From: Mailhella massiliensis
GTDB taxonomy: Bacteria; Desulfobacterota; Desulfovibrionia; Desulfovibrionales; Desulfovibrionaceae
Direction of reading: 5' to 3'
Assembly: GCF_900155525.1 (NCBI RefSeq)
Contig: NZ_LT706951.1
Coordinates: 346,507 to 410,506 of the forward strand
Length of the DNA: 64,000 nucleotides
Position numbers and translations under genes: made by a program. The number at the start of each line of letters is the position of its first letter. Position 1 is the first letter of the stretch. The notes beneath the pieces were generated by a model. It was given only the letters and a program-made list of their open reading frames with translations, made no database searches and was not told the origin of the DNA. Below, piece by piece: positions 23,840 to 31,616 of this stretch.

Positions 23840-26175
23840 CAGGATTCCTTGGATGAAGAGCGTGAGATACTCAGCACGGCGAAAAGAAGGGCGGAGAGGC
23901 CGGTAAACACGGCCAGCACGGTAATGCCCGTGCGTGCGTTCCATACCGACATCATGATGCCGAGGCTCAGCGGCCCGAGGACCTGCCCGATGCGCATGGC
24001 CACATTGTAAAAGCCCATGGTATGGGACCGGCCGAAACTCTGCGCCGCAGGCAGGGAAAGGGCGTACGCGCCCTGTCCGTTGGAGGCTATGGCCGTATTC
24101 ACGGCCAGAAGGGCCACGCTGAGCATGGCTGCGGAAAGTCCGTCCAGCACCAGAAGGGCCATGAGACTGAGCACTACGACAAGCATGGAAAGGAAAAGCG
24201 GAGGCACCATGCTTTTCGCCCTGTCGAGCAGCGAACCGAAGAACGGGCCGGCGAACATGACGATGACGCAGTACAGCAGAAAAACGCGTCCTATGGTGGC
24301 GGGGGAGGTTCCGGCCTGACTCAGGGAAAGGGGCATGAAGAACTGGAACAGGCACACCGTGATGAGCGCATTGGGAATGATGAAGAAGAGAAGCAGGGCT
24401 CCCATGCGTCTGTCGGAAAGAAAGGCGAAGGCTTCCTGCAGGCTGAGTTTCGAGGCGGAACTTTCTCCGCTCTGCCATGTTTCTTTGGGCAGCAGGCGTG
24501 AAAGGGCGGCGAGGGTGATCACGAGCATGACGGCGGAAGCCGGGAACACGGCCTGGTAGCCGAGCCGGTCGGCAATGAGGCCGCCCATGGAGCTGCCGCA
24601 CAGCGTACCGGCGTAAAGCCCCGCAAACATGAAGGCAAGGTTGTGCGCGCGGCTGCTTTCGGAAGAATGGGCGATGACGAAGACCTGCGCGGCCAGGTTG
24701 ATGAAGCCGTATCCCAGGCCGGACATGCCTCTTGCCAGAATGAAGGGCAGGGCGGAGGGAGAAAGCCAGCTTGCAAAGGACCCCAGACATGCCAGCAGCA
24801 CGCCGGAAAGGAGCATGGGCTTCCAGCCCGACTTCTGGCTCCAGAAACCGCCTGCAAACATGGCAAGCCCGGCCATGAAGAGTTCGCAGGAAACGGGCAG
24901 GCCGGAAACCACTTCGGGCGGCAGACCGAACAGGTCGAGCCCCAGCTCGCCTATGCGGATGGGCACATAGGACATGGACATTTCCGTGGCGAAAAGACAG
25001 GCGAAGATGATGGGGCGCATGAACCCGGGGGAAGAGGCCATGGCCGTCAGTCCGTTGCCGCTCATGATGAGCAGGAAGATCAGCTCGGAAAGAAAGAGCG
25101 CGGCAACCACCGTCATGGTCAGGTTGTCCAGCATGACGGAGAGGAGGTTGCTCCGTATGGTTGAGGGATTCATGAGCACCTGTACGCTTCCTGCCGGGGA
25201 GCCGTCCGCCGGGTGGCAGATATCGAGCCGTACGGGCCGGTGTTCCTCCGTCAGGCGTTTCCAGTCTTCCGGGTAGAGGTAGCCGTTGGCGTCGGCCGCG
25301 GCATGAAGGCGGCCGGTCACGTCGAAGACGGCCATGCCCAGGGTGGAAACATGCTGCTGCCTTTCCATCATCCACAGCTGCATACCGTGAATGCCGCTCA
25401 CCGGCAGGCCCATGCCCGCAAGCCGTTCCAGATCCCAGGTCATCTGACGGGCGAGCTGCCTTCCGGTATGGGCGGTTTCCGCTTCATACAGACGGGAGAG
25501 GGGCGTATGGAGCAGAAGGAGGAAGAGTATCTGCCCCAGAATGAGCGGCATCATGAAGGAGAGGCGCAGCCTCAGACCGGAAGGTATCTTTCCGCTTCCG
25601 CCCGCGCCGCTCTGAAGGCGCATGAGCAGAACGAGCAGGAGGCATTCCGCCAGCGATACTCCGAGAAAAAGCCAGAGCTGGCTTTGGGCCGTATGGGCGA
25701 TGACGCCGGAGATGCGCTCCTTGTTGAGAGCCAGAAGCACATGCCCGGCCACGACTCCCTGCCTGCCGGAAATGGGGCAGGTCGTCCAGAACTGTTCGTC
25801 CGTGGAGAATTTCCGTACGCTGCCGAATACGGTATCCGCGTCGGCGGGAGGAATGATGCGCGACCCGCCGTTTTTGTCCCACTGGAATATGACGTTGCCC
25901 GCTCCGTCGGTCACGGCAATGTTTTCCGCCTCCGTCCGTGTGCGGTAGAGAGAAAGGAACCGTTCCACCGTCTGCGGCCGGAGGCTTTTGCCCACACGCA
26001 CCAGAAGGCCCAGATGGTCGGCAATGTCCCGGCAGACCAGTCCGTTTATCTGGAATACCGGTTCCTGATACTGCTTGTACAGGGCCGAAAGCATGAGCGC
26101 GCCGTAGAGAAGCTGGGCGCAGAGCAGGGCAAGAATTCCCCCTGTGAGAAGTCTGCGGAGGCGCGGATCAGTCAT
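23839..26175 (-). CDS. MFS transporter fused to N-terminal extracytoplasmic sensor-like domains
   Basis: This 778-aa protein is about twice the usual MFS size. Residues 1-30 hold a transmembrane helix, then an extracytoplasmic domain (about 35-165). Two helices (about 165-240) lead to a second extracytoplasmic domain (about 240-345). From about 350 on there are twelve MFS-type helices with motifs such as GRVFLLYCVIVMFAGPFFGS and FINLAAQVFVIAHSSESSRA. The N-terminal half looks like the input half of a histidine kinase. It lies between a substrate-binding protein gene (8-bp overlap) and the racemase-like gene. Start chosen at MTDPRLRR; 11 more codons are open upstream. Confidence 0.78.
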   Translation of the reverse strand: MTDPRLRRLLTGGILALLCAQLLYGALMLSALYKQYQEPVFQINGLVCRDIADHLGLLVRVGKSLRPQTVERFLSLYRTRTEAENIAVTDGAGNVIFQWDKNGGSRIIPPADADTVFGSVRKFSTDEQFWTTCPISGRQGVVAGHVLLALNKERISGVIAHTAQSQLWLFLGVSLAECLLLVLLMRLQSGAGGSGKIPSGLRLRLSFMMPLILGQILFLLLLHTPLSRLYEAETAHTGRQLARQMTWDLERLAGMGLPVSGIHGMQLWMMERQQHVSTLGMAVFDVTGRLHAAADANGYLYPEDWKRLTEEHRPVRLDICHPADGSPAGSVQVLMNPSTIRSNLLSVMLDNLTMTVVAALFLSELIFLLIMSGNGLTAMASSPGFMRPIIFACLFATEMSMSYVPIRIGELGLDLFGLPPEVVSGLPVSCELFMAGLAMFAGGFWSQKSGWKPMLLSGVLLACLGSFASWLSPSALPFILARGMSGLGYGFINLAAQVFVIAHSSESSRAHNLAFMFAGLYAGTLCGSSMGGLIADRLGYQAVFPASAVMLVITLAALSRLLPKETWQSGESSASKLSLQEAFAFLSDRRMGALLLFFIIPNALITVCLFQFFMPLSLSQAGTSPATIGRVFLLYCVIVMFAGPFFGSLLDRAKSMVPPLFLSMLVVVLSLMALLVLDGLSAAMLSVALLAVNTAIASNGQGAYALSLPAAQSFGRSHTMGFYNVAMRIGQVLGPLSLGIMMSVWNARTGITVLAVFTGLSALLFAVLSISRSSSKES

Positions 26176-27304
26176 GGTCCGCCGCCGGAATCTGCTGATA
26201 GATTTCATCCACGGCGGCGAGGATTTCCAGAGGCGGATTCCAGCCTATGCGCATGGCTGTCTTCAGATTGATGGCCAGCCCCAGTTCGGGTTCGAAGATC
26301 TGGCTTACCTCGCGGGGCTTTTTTCCTGCGATGACGGCGGCCATGGCCTCGGCTTCAAACATGCCTATGTCGGCAAAGCTTGCCTGGGCAAGACTCATGA
26401 GCACGCCGTATTCCACAAGCTGCGGCCCAGCCTGGGCGAAGGAGGGAATGCCCGCGTCAATGACGGGCGCCATGAGTTCGGGAATTTTTTCCATGGGGGT
26501 GGAAGTATAGGTGAGGTAGATGGCGTCCGCTTCCCGGGAAAGCTCCGTGACGCAGCGCATGAGGTTCTTGAAGGCCTCTTTGGGGTCGGGCAGATCCAGC
26601 GGTGCGGAACGGAGCACCAGTTCGATGCCGAGATCCTTCGCCGTCTGCTCTATTTCGTCCATGGCTGCGGTATTGCGGCCTTCCGGCGTATCCTCAAAAG
26701 GCACGCCGAGCTTCTTGAAGTGGAATATTTCATGGAACATGGAGATCTGGCGGCGGAAGCGGCCGGGTTCCAGCTGGGCATGGACGTTGTCCTTGCCGGA
26801 ATCTTCGGCCGATTTCACGATGCCCGCGTTCACGGCGTCGGTCACGCTCATGGAGAATACGGGAATGCCCAGGTCTTCGGAACACATGTCGAGTCCGCTC
26901 CAGGTTCCCATGGCAATGATCATGTCCACGTCTCTGCGTTCCCGCACGCGTTCGATGATGGCTTCCCGTATGTTTTTACGGGCAACGGCATCCCATTCTG
27001 CGGAATAATGTCCGTCACGCAGGAATGTTATGCGTCCCCGGGCATGATCGGCCAGCCACAGCCACATGGAACTGGTGGATTCCGTTCCCTCGGGAATGGA
27101 AACCTGACCGTTGTCGATGAGACCCAGTTTTTCCAGACCTCGCGCCGTCTGGGCAAGCGTCTGCTGATAATTGGAGAAAGGCCCGCCTTCCACATACAGG
27201 ACGCGCCATACCTTTTCTCCTGCCCGGGCGTGGCCGCTCCCGGCAAGAAGCAGAAGACAAAGGAGAAGGAGCAGAGAACGGAAGGGACGGAAATGTTCAG
27301 GCAT
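26168..27304 (-). CDS. Periplasmic substrate-binding protein (ABC-type, TrpX/YtrX-like family)
   Basis: The 378-aa protein starts with a signal peptide (MPEHFRPFRS, then a Leu-rich core ending GHARA). Motifs of the substrate-binding family related to TrpX follow, such as VDMIIAMGTWSGLDM and EADAIYLTYTSTPMEKIPEL, and the common GKKPREVSQIFEPELGLAIN end. The start at 27304 fits the signal peptide; the frame is open 75 codons further without support. No ABC permease or ATPase is adjacent. Its partner here appears to be the sensor-MFS fusion encoded next, an unusual pairing. Confidence 0.78.
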   Translation of the reverse strand: MPEHFRPFRSLLLLLCLLLLAGSGHARAGEKVWRVLYVEGGPFSNYQQTLAQTARGLEKLGLIDNGQVSIPEGTESTSSMWLWLADHARGRITFLRDGHYSAEWDAVARKNIREAIIERVRERRDVDMIIAMGTWSGLDMCSEDLGIPVFSMSVTDAVNAGIVKSAEDSGKDNVHAQLEPGRFRRQISMFHEIFHFKKLGVPFEDTPEGRNTAAMDEIEQTAKDLGIELVLRSAPLDLPDPKEAFKNLMRCVTELSREADAIYLTYTSTPMEKIPELMAPVIDAGIPSFAQAGPQLVEYGVLMSLAQASFADIGMFEAEAMAAVIAGKKPREVSQIFEPELGLAINLKTAMRIGWNPPLEILAAVDEIYQQIPAADHD

Positions 27305-27483
27305 GGCAGACCTCGCAGGAGTTGGGAAGAACATACGCAATATGCCTGCAAAATACAATGTTCGGCCGTGGTGAAATGCCGGAAAACACTGTGGAGGAAG
27401 GGGCCCGGAGCTTTTTGACTCATATCCGGGAAGGGGCGGATCTGCGGAAAAGTGTTCCTTTCCGCGCGGAGCGGCGCTGCCCG

Positions 27484-28710
27484 TCAGTTTCTGTTTTTTT
27501 CTGCCCGGGGAGGCGTTTCGGGAGTACATCGCAGGATAAGGCCTTCGTGCCGGAGACGGGCGAAGATTTCCGCAACGTCGTGTGCTATCCGGCCCTTGTC
27601 CGTTCCCGGAAACGCTTCCTGAAGGAGCTGCGCGGCTTCCGCTTCACTTAAAGGTTGTTCCAGCATGTGCCAGAGTGTTTCTCCCAGCCGGTTCAGTCCG
27701 TACATGCGGTCGGAGGCTCCGTCCATCAGAAAGATGTTGCCGTGTTCCACCCTGATCCGCGTACCGGGGGCCTGCCTGTGGCATGTCCGGGAAAGCCGGG
27801 GAGTTTCCCGGGCGTACATGGCCGGGGACGATTCGTGCGGGCGGGGATGGTGGGGAGCTTCGGGCGCGACGGCATCCGTGGACGGCCGGTTCAGCAGAAC
27901 GTCGGCCGCTTCGTCGAGACCGGAATAGCGGAACACGAACGCGGGAACGTTCCGTATCAGGTGTGCCGCCTGGCCGAGTACGATGTCGGCGGAGCCTCTG
28001 CGCATGACATAGTGAGGCAGAAGCTGCATGAGGCCGGAGTCGTGTGTTACGGGAAGAAGACGGGCGCGCTCCCCGCTGCGGCGCTGCAGTATGATGATGC
28101 GGTCGGGGGGCAGGGCCTGTCCGAAGGGGGCGGAAAAGGCGCAGTCCGCCCGCAGGTACTGATAGCGGTCGTCCCTTATGCCTCTGTTTTTCTGCACGAA
28201 TGCCGCAAGTCCCGGGGAAGAGGGCAGCGGCAGACGCAGACGGGGCGGAATGCCGAAGGACCACAGCGTTCCTCCGGGAGCGACGCCGATGAGGTCGTCC
28301 CCCAGGCATACCCGGCCTTCAGCCATGAGCCGGGCGACAAGTGTGCTTTTCCCGGCATGGTTGTCGCCCAGCAGAAGCAACGTGCCGTTGCCGGAGCGCA
28401 CGGCGGCAGCGTGCAGACACGTCATCTGCGGATGCGATTCGCAGAAGGCGGCGACAAGCTCTATGGCCAGACTGCACAGCGCGCTTGCCATGGAAGGTTC
28501 ATGACAGGGGCCGGGCATCCACGGCGCGCGTATATCGTATCCTCCGGGTTCCCGGCCGAAGGCACGCACATGGATGACGGCATCGCCCTCCGGGAGTCTT
28601 GCTTCCTCATGGGGCCAGGCGTGAAAAAAACGCCGTGCCTGCCCGAGCAGCATGGGACAATGCAGAAAGCGTACGGGGCGTTCCACACCGGTAAAGAGAA
28701 TATCCGTCAT
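27484..28710 (-). CDS. HPr-kinase-like P-loop protein fused to a C-terminal PqqD-type peptide-binding domain
   Basis: The 408-aa protein has an HprK-like kinase core with a P-loop GDNHAGKST (115-123), then CLGDDLIGVAP. The C-terminal 80 residues read as a PqqD/RRE domain (HGNIFLMDGASDRMYGLNRL, then GETLWHMLEQPLSEAEAAQL). Such pairs are known from HPr-rel-A type and lasso-peptide-type modification systems, in which the PqqD part binds a leader peptide. The start at MTDILFTGVERP is chosen; upstream residues are not protein-like. The Arg-Pro-Ser-repeat peptide gene upstream on the same strand is a candidate substrate. Confidence 0.75.
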   Translation of the reverse strand: MTDILFTGVERPVRFLHCPMLLGQARRFFHAWPHEEARLPEGDAVIHVRAFGREPGGYDIRAPWMPGPCHEPSMASALCSLAIELVAAFCESHPQMTCLHAAAVRSGNGTLLLLGDNHAGKSTLVARLMAEGRVCLGDDLIGVAPGGTLWSFGIPPRLRLPLPSSPGLAAFVQKNRGIRDDRYQYLRADCAFSAPFGQALPPDRIIILQRRSGERARLLPVTHDSGLMQLLPHYVMRRGSADIVLGQAAHLIRNVPAFVFRYSGLDEAADVLLNRPSTDAVAPEAPHHPRPHESSPAMYARETPRLSRTCHRQAPGTRIRVEHGNIFLMDGASDRMYGLNRLGETLWHMLEQPLSEAEAAQLLQEAFPGTDKGRIAHDVAEIFARLRHEGLILRCTPETPPRAEKNRN

Positions 28711-29042
28711 GAGCATTCCGTTCTGCTCCGCACGCCCCCGGAGACGGCACGGACTTTTGGGAAAAGGCATGTTGTTGCCGGCAAGGCCGGTCGCTGTTGC
28801 CGAAGGCGGCAGGGGAAACGTTTCCGTATTGCGGGCACAAAAAGCCCGGGGCGCCGCCATGAAAGAGCCTTTTCTCCTGCGGCAGGGGCTGCTGCGCCGC
28901 TCCGCCGTCTTTTCAGACAAGGCCGCGGCAGGTTTTCATGAGGCCGTGCCGGGAAGGCGCGTGCGGAAAAAGGCAGACCCGGAAACATACCGGGCATGGC
29001 CATGCCCGGGCGGACACGCCCGGGCTGGCAGGGCATCTGGTA
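28711..29042. other. Intergenic stretch between the repeat peptide gene and the HprK/PqqD gene
   Basis: There is no convincing gene in these 332 bp. A GC-rich hairpin (CCCGGGC/GCCCGGG) at 29005-29024 sits just after the peptide stop but lacks a U-tract. It could attenuate read-through. Confidence 0.5.
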
Positions 29043-29387
29043 TTACAGCGGATGGCGCGGAGGCGGAGGAACGAGTGCTCTGTCGGGGCGGGAGGGTCTG
29101 CTCATCCGCGAGGGACGGCTCGGCCGCGACCTGTTGGGCCGGGACGGCCGGGAACGGCTGGGGCGGGAACGCCTGCTGGGAGGCGAAGGCCGCCGGGACG
29201 GGCGACTCCTGCGGGACGGCCGGGAAGGTCTGCTTCTGTGCGGAGGTCTGTCGGCGGCGCAGGCTTCATTAATGGAAAAGAGCACGGGAGAAGTGTACAC
29301 GACGCCTGCCGCGGCGAGGGCGGCCAGAACGCGCCGACGCTGCCTTCTGAATCTTTCATGGCGGGAAAGTGAGTTCGGACTTTTCAT
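29043..29387 (-). CDS. Small secreted Arg-Pro-Ser-repeat peptide (possible modification substrate)
   Basis: This 114-aa protein has a strongly basic N-terminus with RRQRRR (14-19), a hydrophobic stretch (VLAALAAAGVVYTSPVLFSI) and a cleavage-like ACA-A site at about 44. The remaining 70 residues are almost only Arg, Pro and Ser in RPSRPSR-type repeats, ending LVPPPPRHPL. The signal-plus-repeat layout resembles secreted or modified peptides found beside HprK/PqqD proteins. The same DNA read on the other strand gives GRDGRE-type repeats but no signal peptide. The ribosome site is weak. Function is unknown. Confidence 0.5.
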   Translation of the reverse strand: MKSPNSLSRHERFRRQRRRVLAALAAAGVVYTSPVLFSINEACAADRPPHRSRPSRPSRRSRPSRRPSPPSRRSRPSRSRPSRPNRSRPSRPSRMSRPSRPDRALVPPPPRHPL

Positions 29388-30095
29388 CGCTGTTTCCCAT
29401 GGCTGAGGTTTTCTGCTTTTCCTTCAGAATATTCCGAAAAAGTTTCTCCGGTCAAGGCGTCTTCCCTTTCTTTCTCTTGCATTTTCCTGCAGAACTGCGT
29501 GCCGGTATTGCTTTGTCGGAGCCGTCATGATGAGGAGGGAACAGTTTTCGGCCGCGTATCATGCGGAAAGCGGGGAGGGAAGGTCTGCGTTCCGTTTTGC
29601 GGACATCGGAAAGGCAGAGGAAGGGAGGCGACCTGTCGCAGGCACGGTCGTGAAGGAGGGCGTACAGGGGATGGCGCTCCGGCAGGGGGGGTATCCATGC
29701 GTGAGCTTCAGCGCAAGGAACGCTGTTTTCCCGTTTTTAGGGAGAAAGGATACTTCTCCCGGAAGGACGCCGTGCCGGAGGAGCGTGACCGTGCGATGCA
29801 TCCACCCGGGATGTCGTGCCGGAGCCGTGGAGGAAAGGAGTCATCCTCCGGGGAGAACATTACCGCCGGGAGAATATGCACACCGGAGAAAAACGGAGAC
29901 GGAGAATCCTGTATCATGGTGCCCCATCAGACGGGCAGGGATTGTCCGGGCCTCCGGCCGTAAGGCGGAATGCCGATTTTTCTTCTGTGTTTTTCAGAGG
30001 AAGAGAGTCCTGAAGCATGTCCGTCCCGGCACAGGGGCGTACATGCGGGGAGGGTCGAAAGGAGGAGCGGGGCGTTTGCCCGGAGCAGGAGCGCA
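29388..30095. other. Apparently non-coding stretch of about 700 bp
   Basis: Several overlapping open frames exist here on both strands, but none has a ribosome site with protein-like composition. I see no gene, repeat or RNA between the repeat peptide gene and the tRNA-block terminator. Confidence 0.5.
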
Positions 30096-30101
30096 TTAAC
30101 A

Positions 30102-30135
30102 GAAAAAGGGAGTAACGATGATTCGTTACTCCCTT
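30102..30135 (-). terminator. Rho-independent terminator of the tRNA-Thr/Pro unit, copy 1
   Basis: A 13-bp perfect stem (AAGGGAGTAACGA with its complement) with a four-base loop, followed on the minus strand by TTT and a pyrimidine-rich tail, just past tRNA-Pro. Confidence 0.85.
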
Positions 30136-30144
30136 GGAAATTTC

Positions 30145-30221
30145 TGGTCGGGATGACTAGATTTGAACTAGCGACCCCTTGAACCCCATTCAAGTGCGCT
30201 CCCAGACTGCGCTACATCCCG
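30145..30221 (-). tRNA. tRNA-Pro(GGG), copy 1
   Basis: A 77-nt tRNA including encoded CCA. The acceptor stem begins CGGGATG, the anticodon loop is ATGGGGT (anticodon GGG) and the T-arm contains TTCAAAT. It is identical to the copy at 36201-36277 and transcribed after tRNA-Thr. Confidence 0.95.
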
Positions 30222-30243
30222 ACTCTGGAACCGAAGAAGGAAA

Positions 30244-30319
<76 letters not shown>

Positions 30320-30341
30320 ATTTCGTCTCTCGGCAGGGAGG

Positions 30342-30370
30342 AAACTACCTAAACGCACCCCATCCGTCAA
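30342..30370 (-). promoter_or_regulatory. Sigma-70-type promoter of tRNA unit copy 1
   Basis: Minus strand TTGACG, 17-bp spacer, TAGTTT; the -10 lies 23 bp before the tRNA-Thr 5' end. Confidence 0.65.
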
Positions 30371-30407
30371 GAGATAATGGTCACTTTTTTTAAATTTTTT
30401 TGTTTTT

Positions 30408-31082
30408 TTATGGCTTCATCAGCTTGCGGATGAGTGATTCTTCGCTCTTTCTCAATAATTCCGAAAGATTATATTGATTATCCCCGTGGGGGAAGACGTC
30501 GGAGCCCTTTATGATGAAAGGCCAGAATGCCCGCGGAGTGATTTCCTCGGCCTTTCGTGCCGCGCTTCCCCGCACCAGCGGGCAGTGGAAACGCAGCGCC
30601 ATGGCCGCCGTATGCGCGTTGGTCAGTCCATGCTTCGGACAGGAGGTGAATTCCAGCGCCACCCCCTTTTCCGCGGCAAAGGCTGCGGCTTCGGCGTCGA
30701 TGAGGCCGGGGTGGGCGAGAATGTCGGCATCGGCCTCTATGGCGGCGAGGTTGGTTCCTTCCTCCACCTGATCGGCAAGACTTTCCCCGTGTACGAGCAC
30801 GAGTTCCGCTCCGGCCCGTCGAGCCTCCCTTACCGCAGAGGGGATGAGCGCCGGCGGAACGTGGCGAAGCTCCACCCCCGTGCGGGCCTCCACATTGGCG
30901 TAGAGGCTGCACGTCCGCACTTCGCGGGCCAGAGCGGCCAGACGGGAAAAGTCGCTTTCTCCCCCCGGCAGAATGAGGGCCGCGAAGCGCAGCCCGGCCA
31001 GAGAAGCATAACGCAGGGCGGAAGCGGCGCTCAGTCCGCCCGCCGACCCGTCAGGGGTGAGAATGATATGAAAATCCGTCAT
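30408..31082 (-). CDS. PHP-domain protein, histidinol-phosphatase-like
   Basis: The 224-aa protein has PHP-type phosphoesterase features: MTDFHIILTPDGSAGG at the start, ELVLVHGESLADQVEEGTN with its following DADILAHPGLID segment, and CPKHGLTNAHTAAMAL near the end. GGAGG lies 7 bp before the ATG at 31082, overriding a longer open frame. Some N-terminal metal-ligand histidines of classic PHP enzymes are replaced, so activity may differ from histidinol phosphatase. It stands alone, divergent from rsfS. Confidence 0.75.
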   Translation of the reverse strand: MTDFHIILTPDGSAGGLSAASALRYASLAGLRFAALILPGGESDFSRLAALAREVRTCSLYANVEARTGVELRHVPPALIPSAVREARRAGAELVLVHGESLADQVEEGTNLAAIEADADILAHPGLIDAEAAAFAAEKGVALEFTSCPKHGLTNAHTAAMALRFHCPLVRGSAARKAEEITPRAFWPFIIKGSDVFPHGDNQYNLSELLRKSEESLIRKLMKP

Positions 31083-31157
31083 GTCGTATCCTCCCCGGGC
31101 ATCATAGAAGGGAAGGGGGAAAAAGGAAAGCCGGGGGCCGGGCCGGCTCTTTGCTAT

Positions 31158-31186
31158 TTGCGCTTGCTCCGGGAATGATGTATGCT
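31158..31186 (+). promoter_or_regulatory. Sigma-70-type promoter of rsfS-gpmI
   Basis: TTGCGC, 17-bp spacer, TATGCT, ending 37 bp before the rsfS ATG. No experimental support; a pattern call. Confidence 0.5.
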
Positions 31187-31223
31187 TACGCCCCATTCAT
31201 ATCGATCATTACTGAGGGACACC

Positions 31224-31616
31224 ATGACCAAAGAAAAAAAGTATTCCACGCTTCCCGCTTCTGAAAAGGCTCCCGTCATGCAGCACTGGCTGGCCGAACA
31301 CAAGGCGCGCGATCTGGCCGTGTTTCAGCTGCCGGAAGGCAACCCGCTGGCCGATATCGTCATCATCGCTTCCGCTTCTTCCGCCCGCCATGCCCGCAGC
31401 CTGGCCGACGGACTTTCGGAAATGTGCAAGCAGGAAAAGTTCGAAATCCTCCGTACGGAAGGATATCAGGAAGGTCAGTGGGTCCTGGTGGACCTCAACG
31501 ATGTCATCGTTCACATTTTTCAGGAGCCCGTCCGGGAGCTTTATCATCTTGAGGCTCTCTGGGCAGGCGCCGAAGCGCTGCCCGCCACAGCAGCGGAAGG
31601 AAAGGAGAATCTTTGA
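31224..31616 (+). CDS. rsfS: Ribosomal silencing factor RsfS (Iojap/YbeB family)
   Basis: This 130-aa protein has the RsfS core: KARDLAVFQLPEGNPLADIV, then VIIASASSARHARSLADGL and the tail WVLVDLNDVIVHIFQEPVRE. RsfS binds ribosomal protein L14 and blocks subunit joining in starvation. The start at 31224 (GAGGGACACC upstream) gives the usual length. It overlaps the next gene, gpmI, at TGATG. Confidence 0.93.
   Translation: MTKEKKYSTLPASEKAPVMQHWLAEHKARDLAVFQLPEGNPLADIVIIASASSARHARSLADGLSEMCKQEKFEILRTEGYQEGQWVLVDLNDVIVHIFQEPVRELYHLEALWAGAEALPATAAEGKENL

Noticed and set aside
23840..25375. Extended N-terminus (about 500 residues) for the racemase-fold protein
   Set aside because: The extra region lies antisense-frame-like inside the MFS gene, is Arg/His/Pro-rich, and an ATGA-coupled start at 23839 exists.
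29043..29300. Short repeats resembling a CRISPR array or tandem repeat
   Set aside because: The repeats are imperfect 9-15 bp codon repeats within an open frame (Arg-Pro-Ser), without uniform repeat or spacer lengths and without cas genes.
28996..29406. Plus-strand protein with Gly-Arg-Asp repeats
   Set aside because: It is antisense to the peptide gene; it lacks a signal peptide and convincing ribosome site, while the minus strand has a signal-like N-terminus.
29499..30099. Plus-strand frames of 154 and 190 codons before the tRNA block
   Set aside because: They overlap each other, lack ribosome sites and are composed mainly of Arg, Gly and Glu, as expected from non-coding GC-rich DNA.
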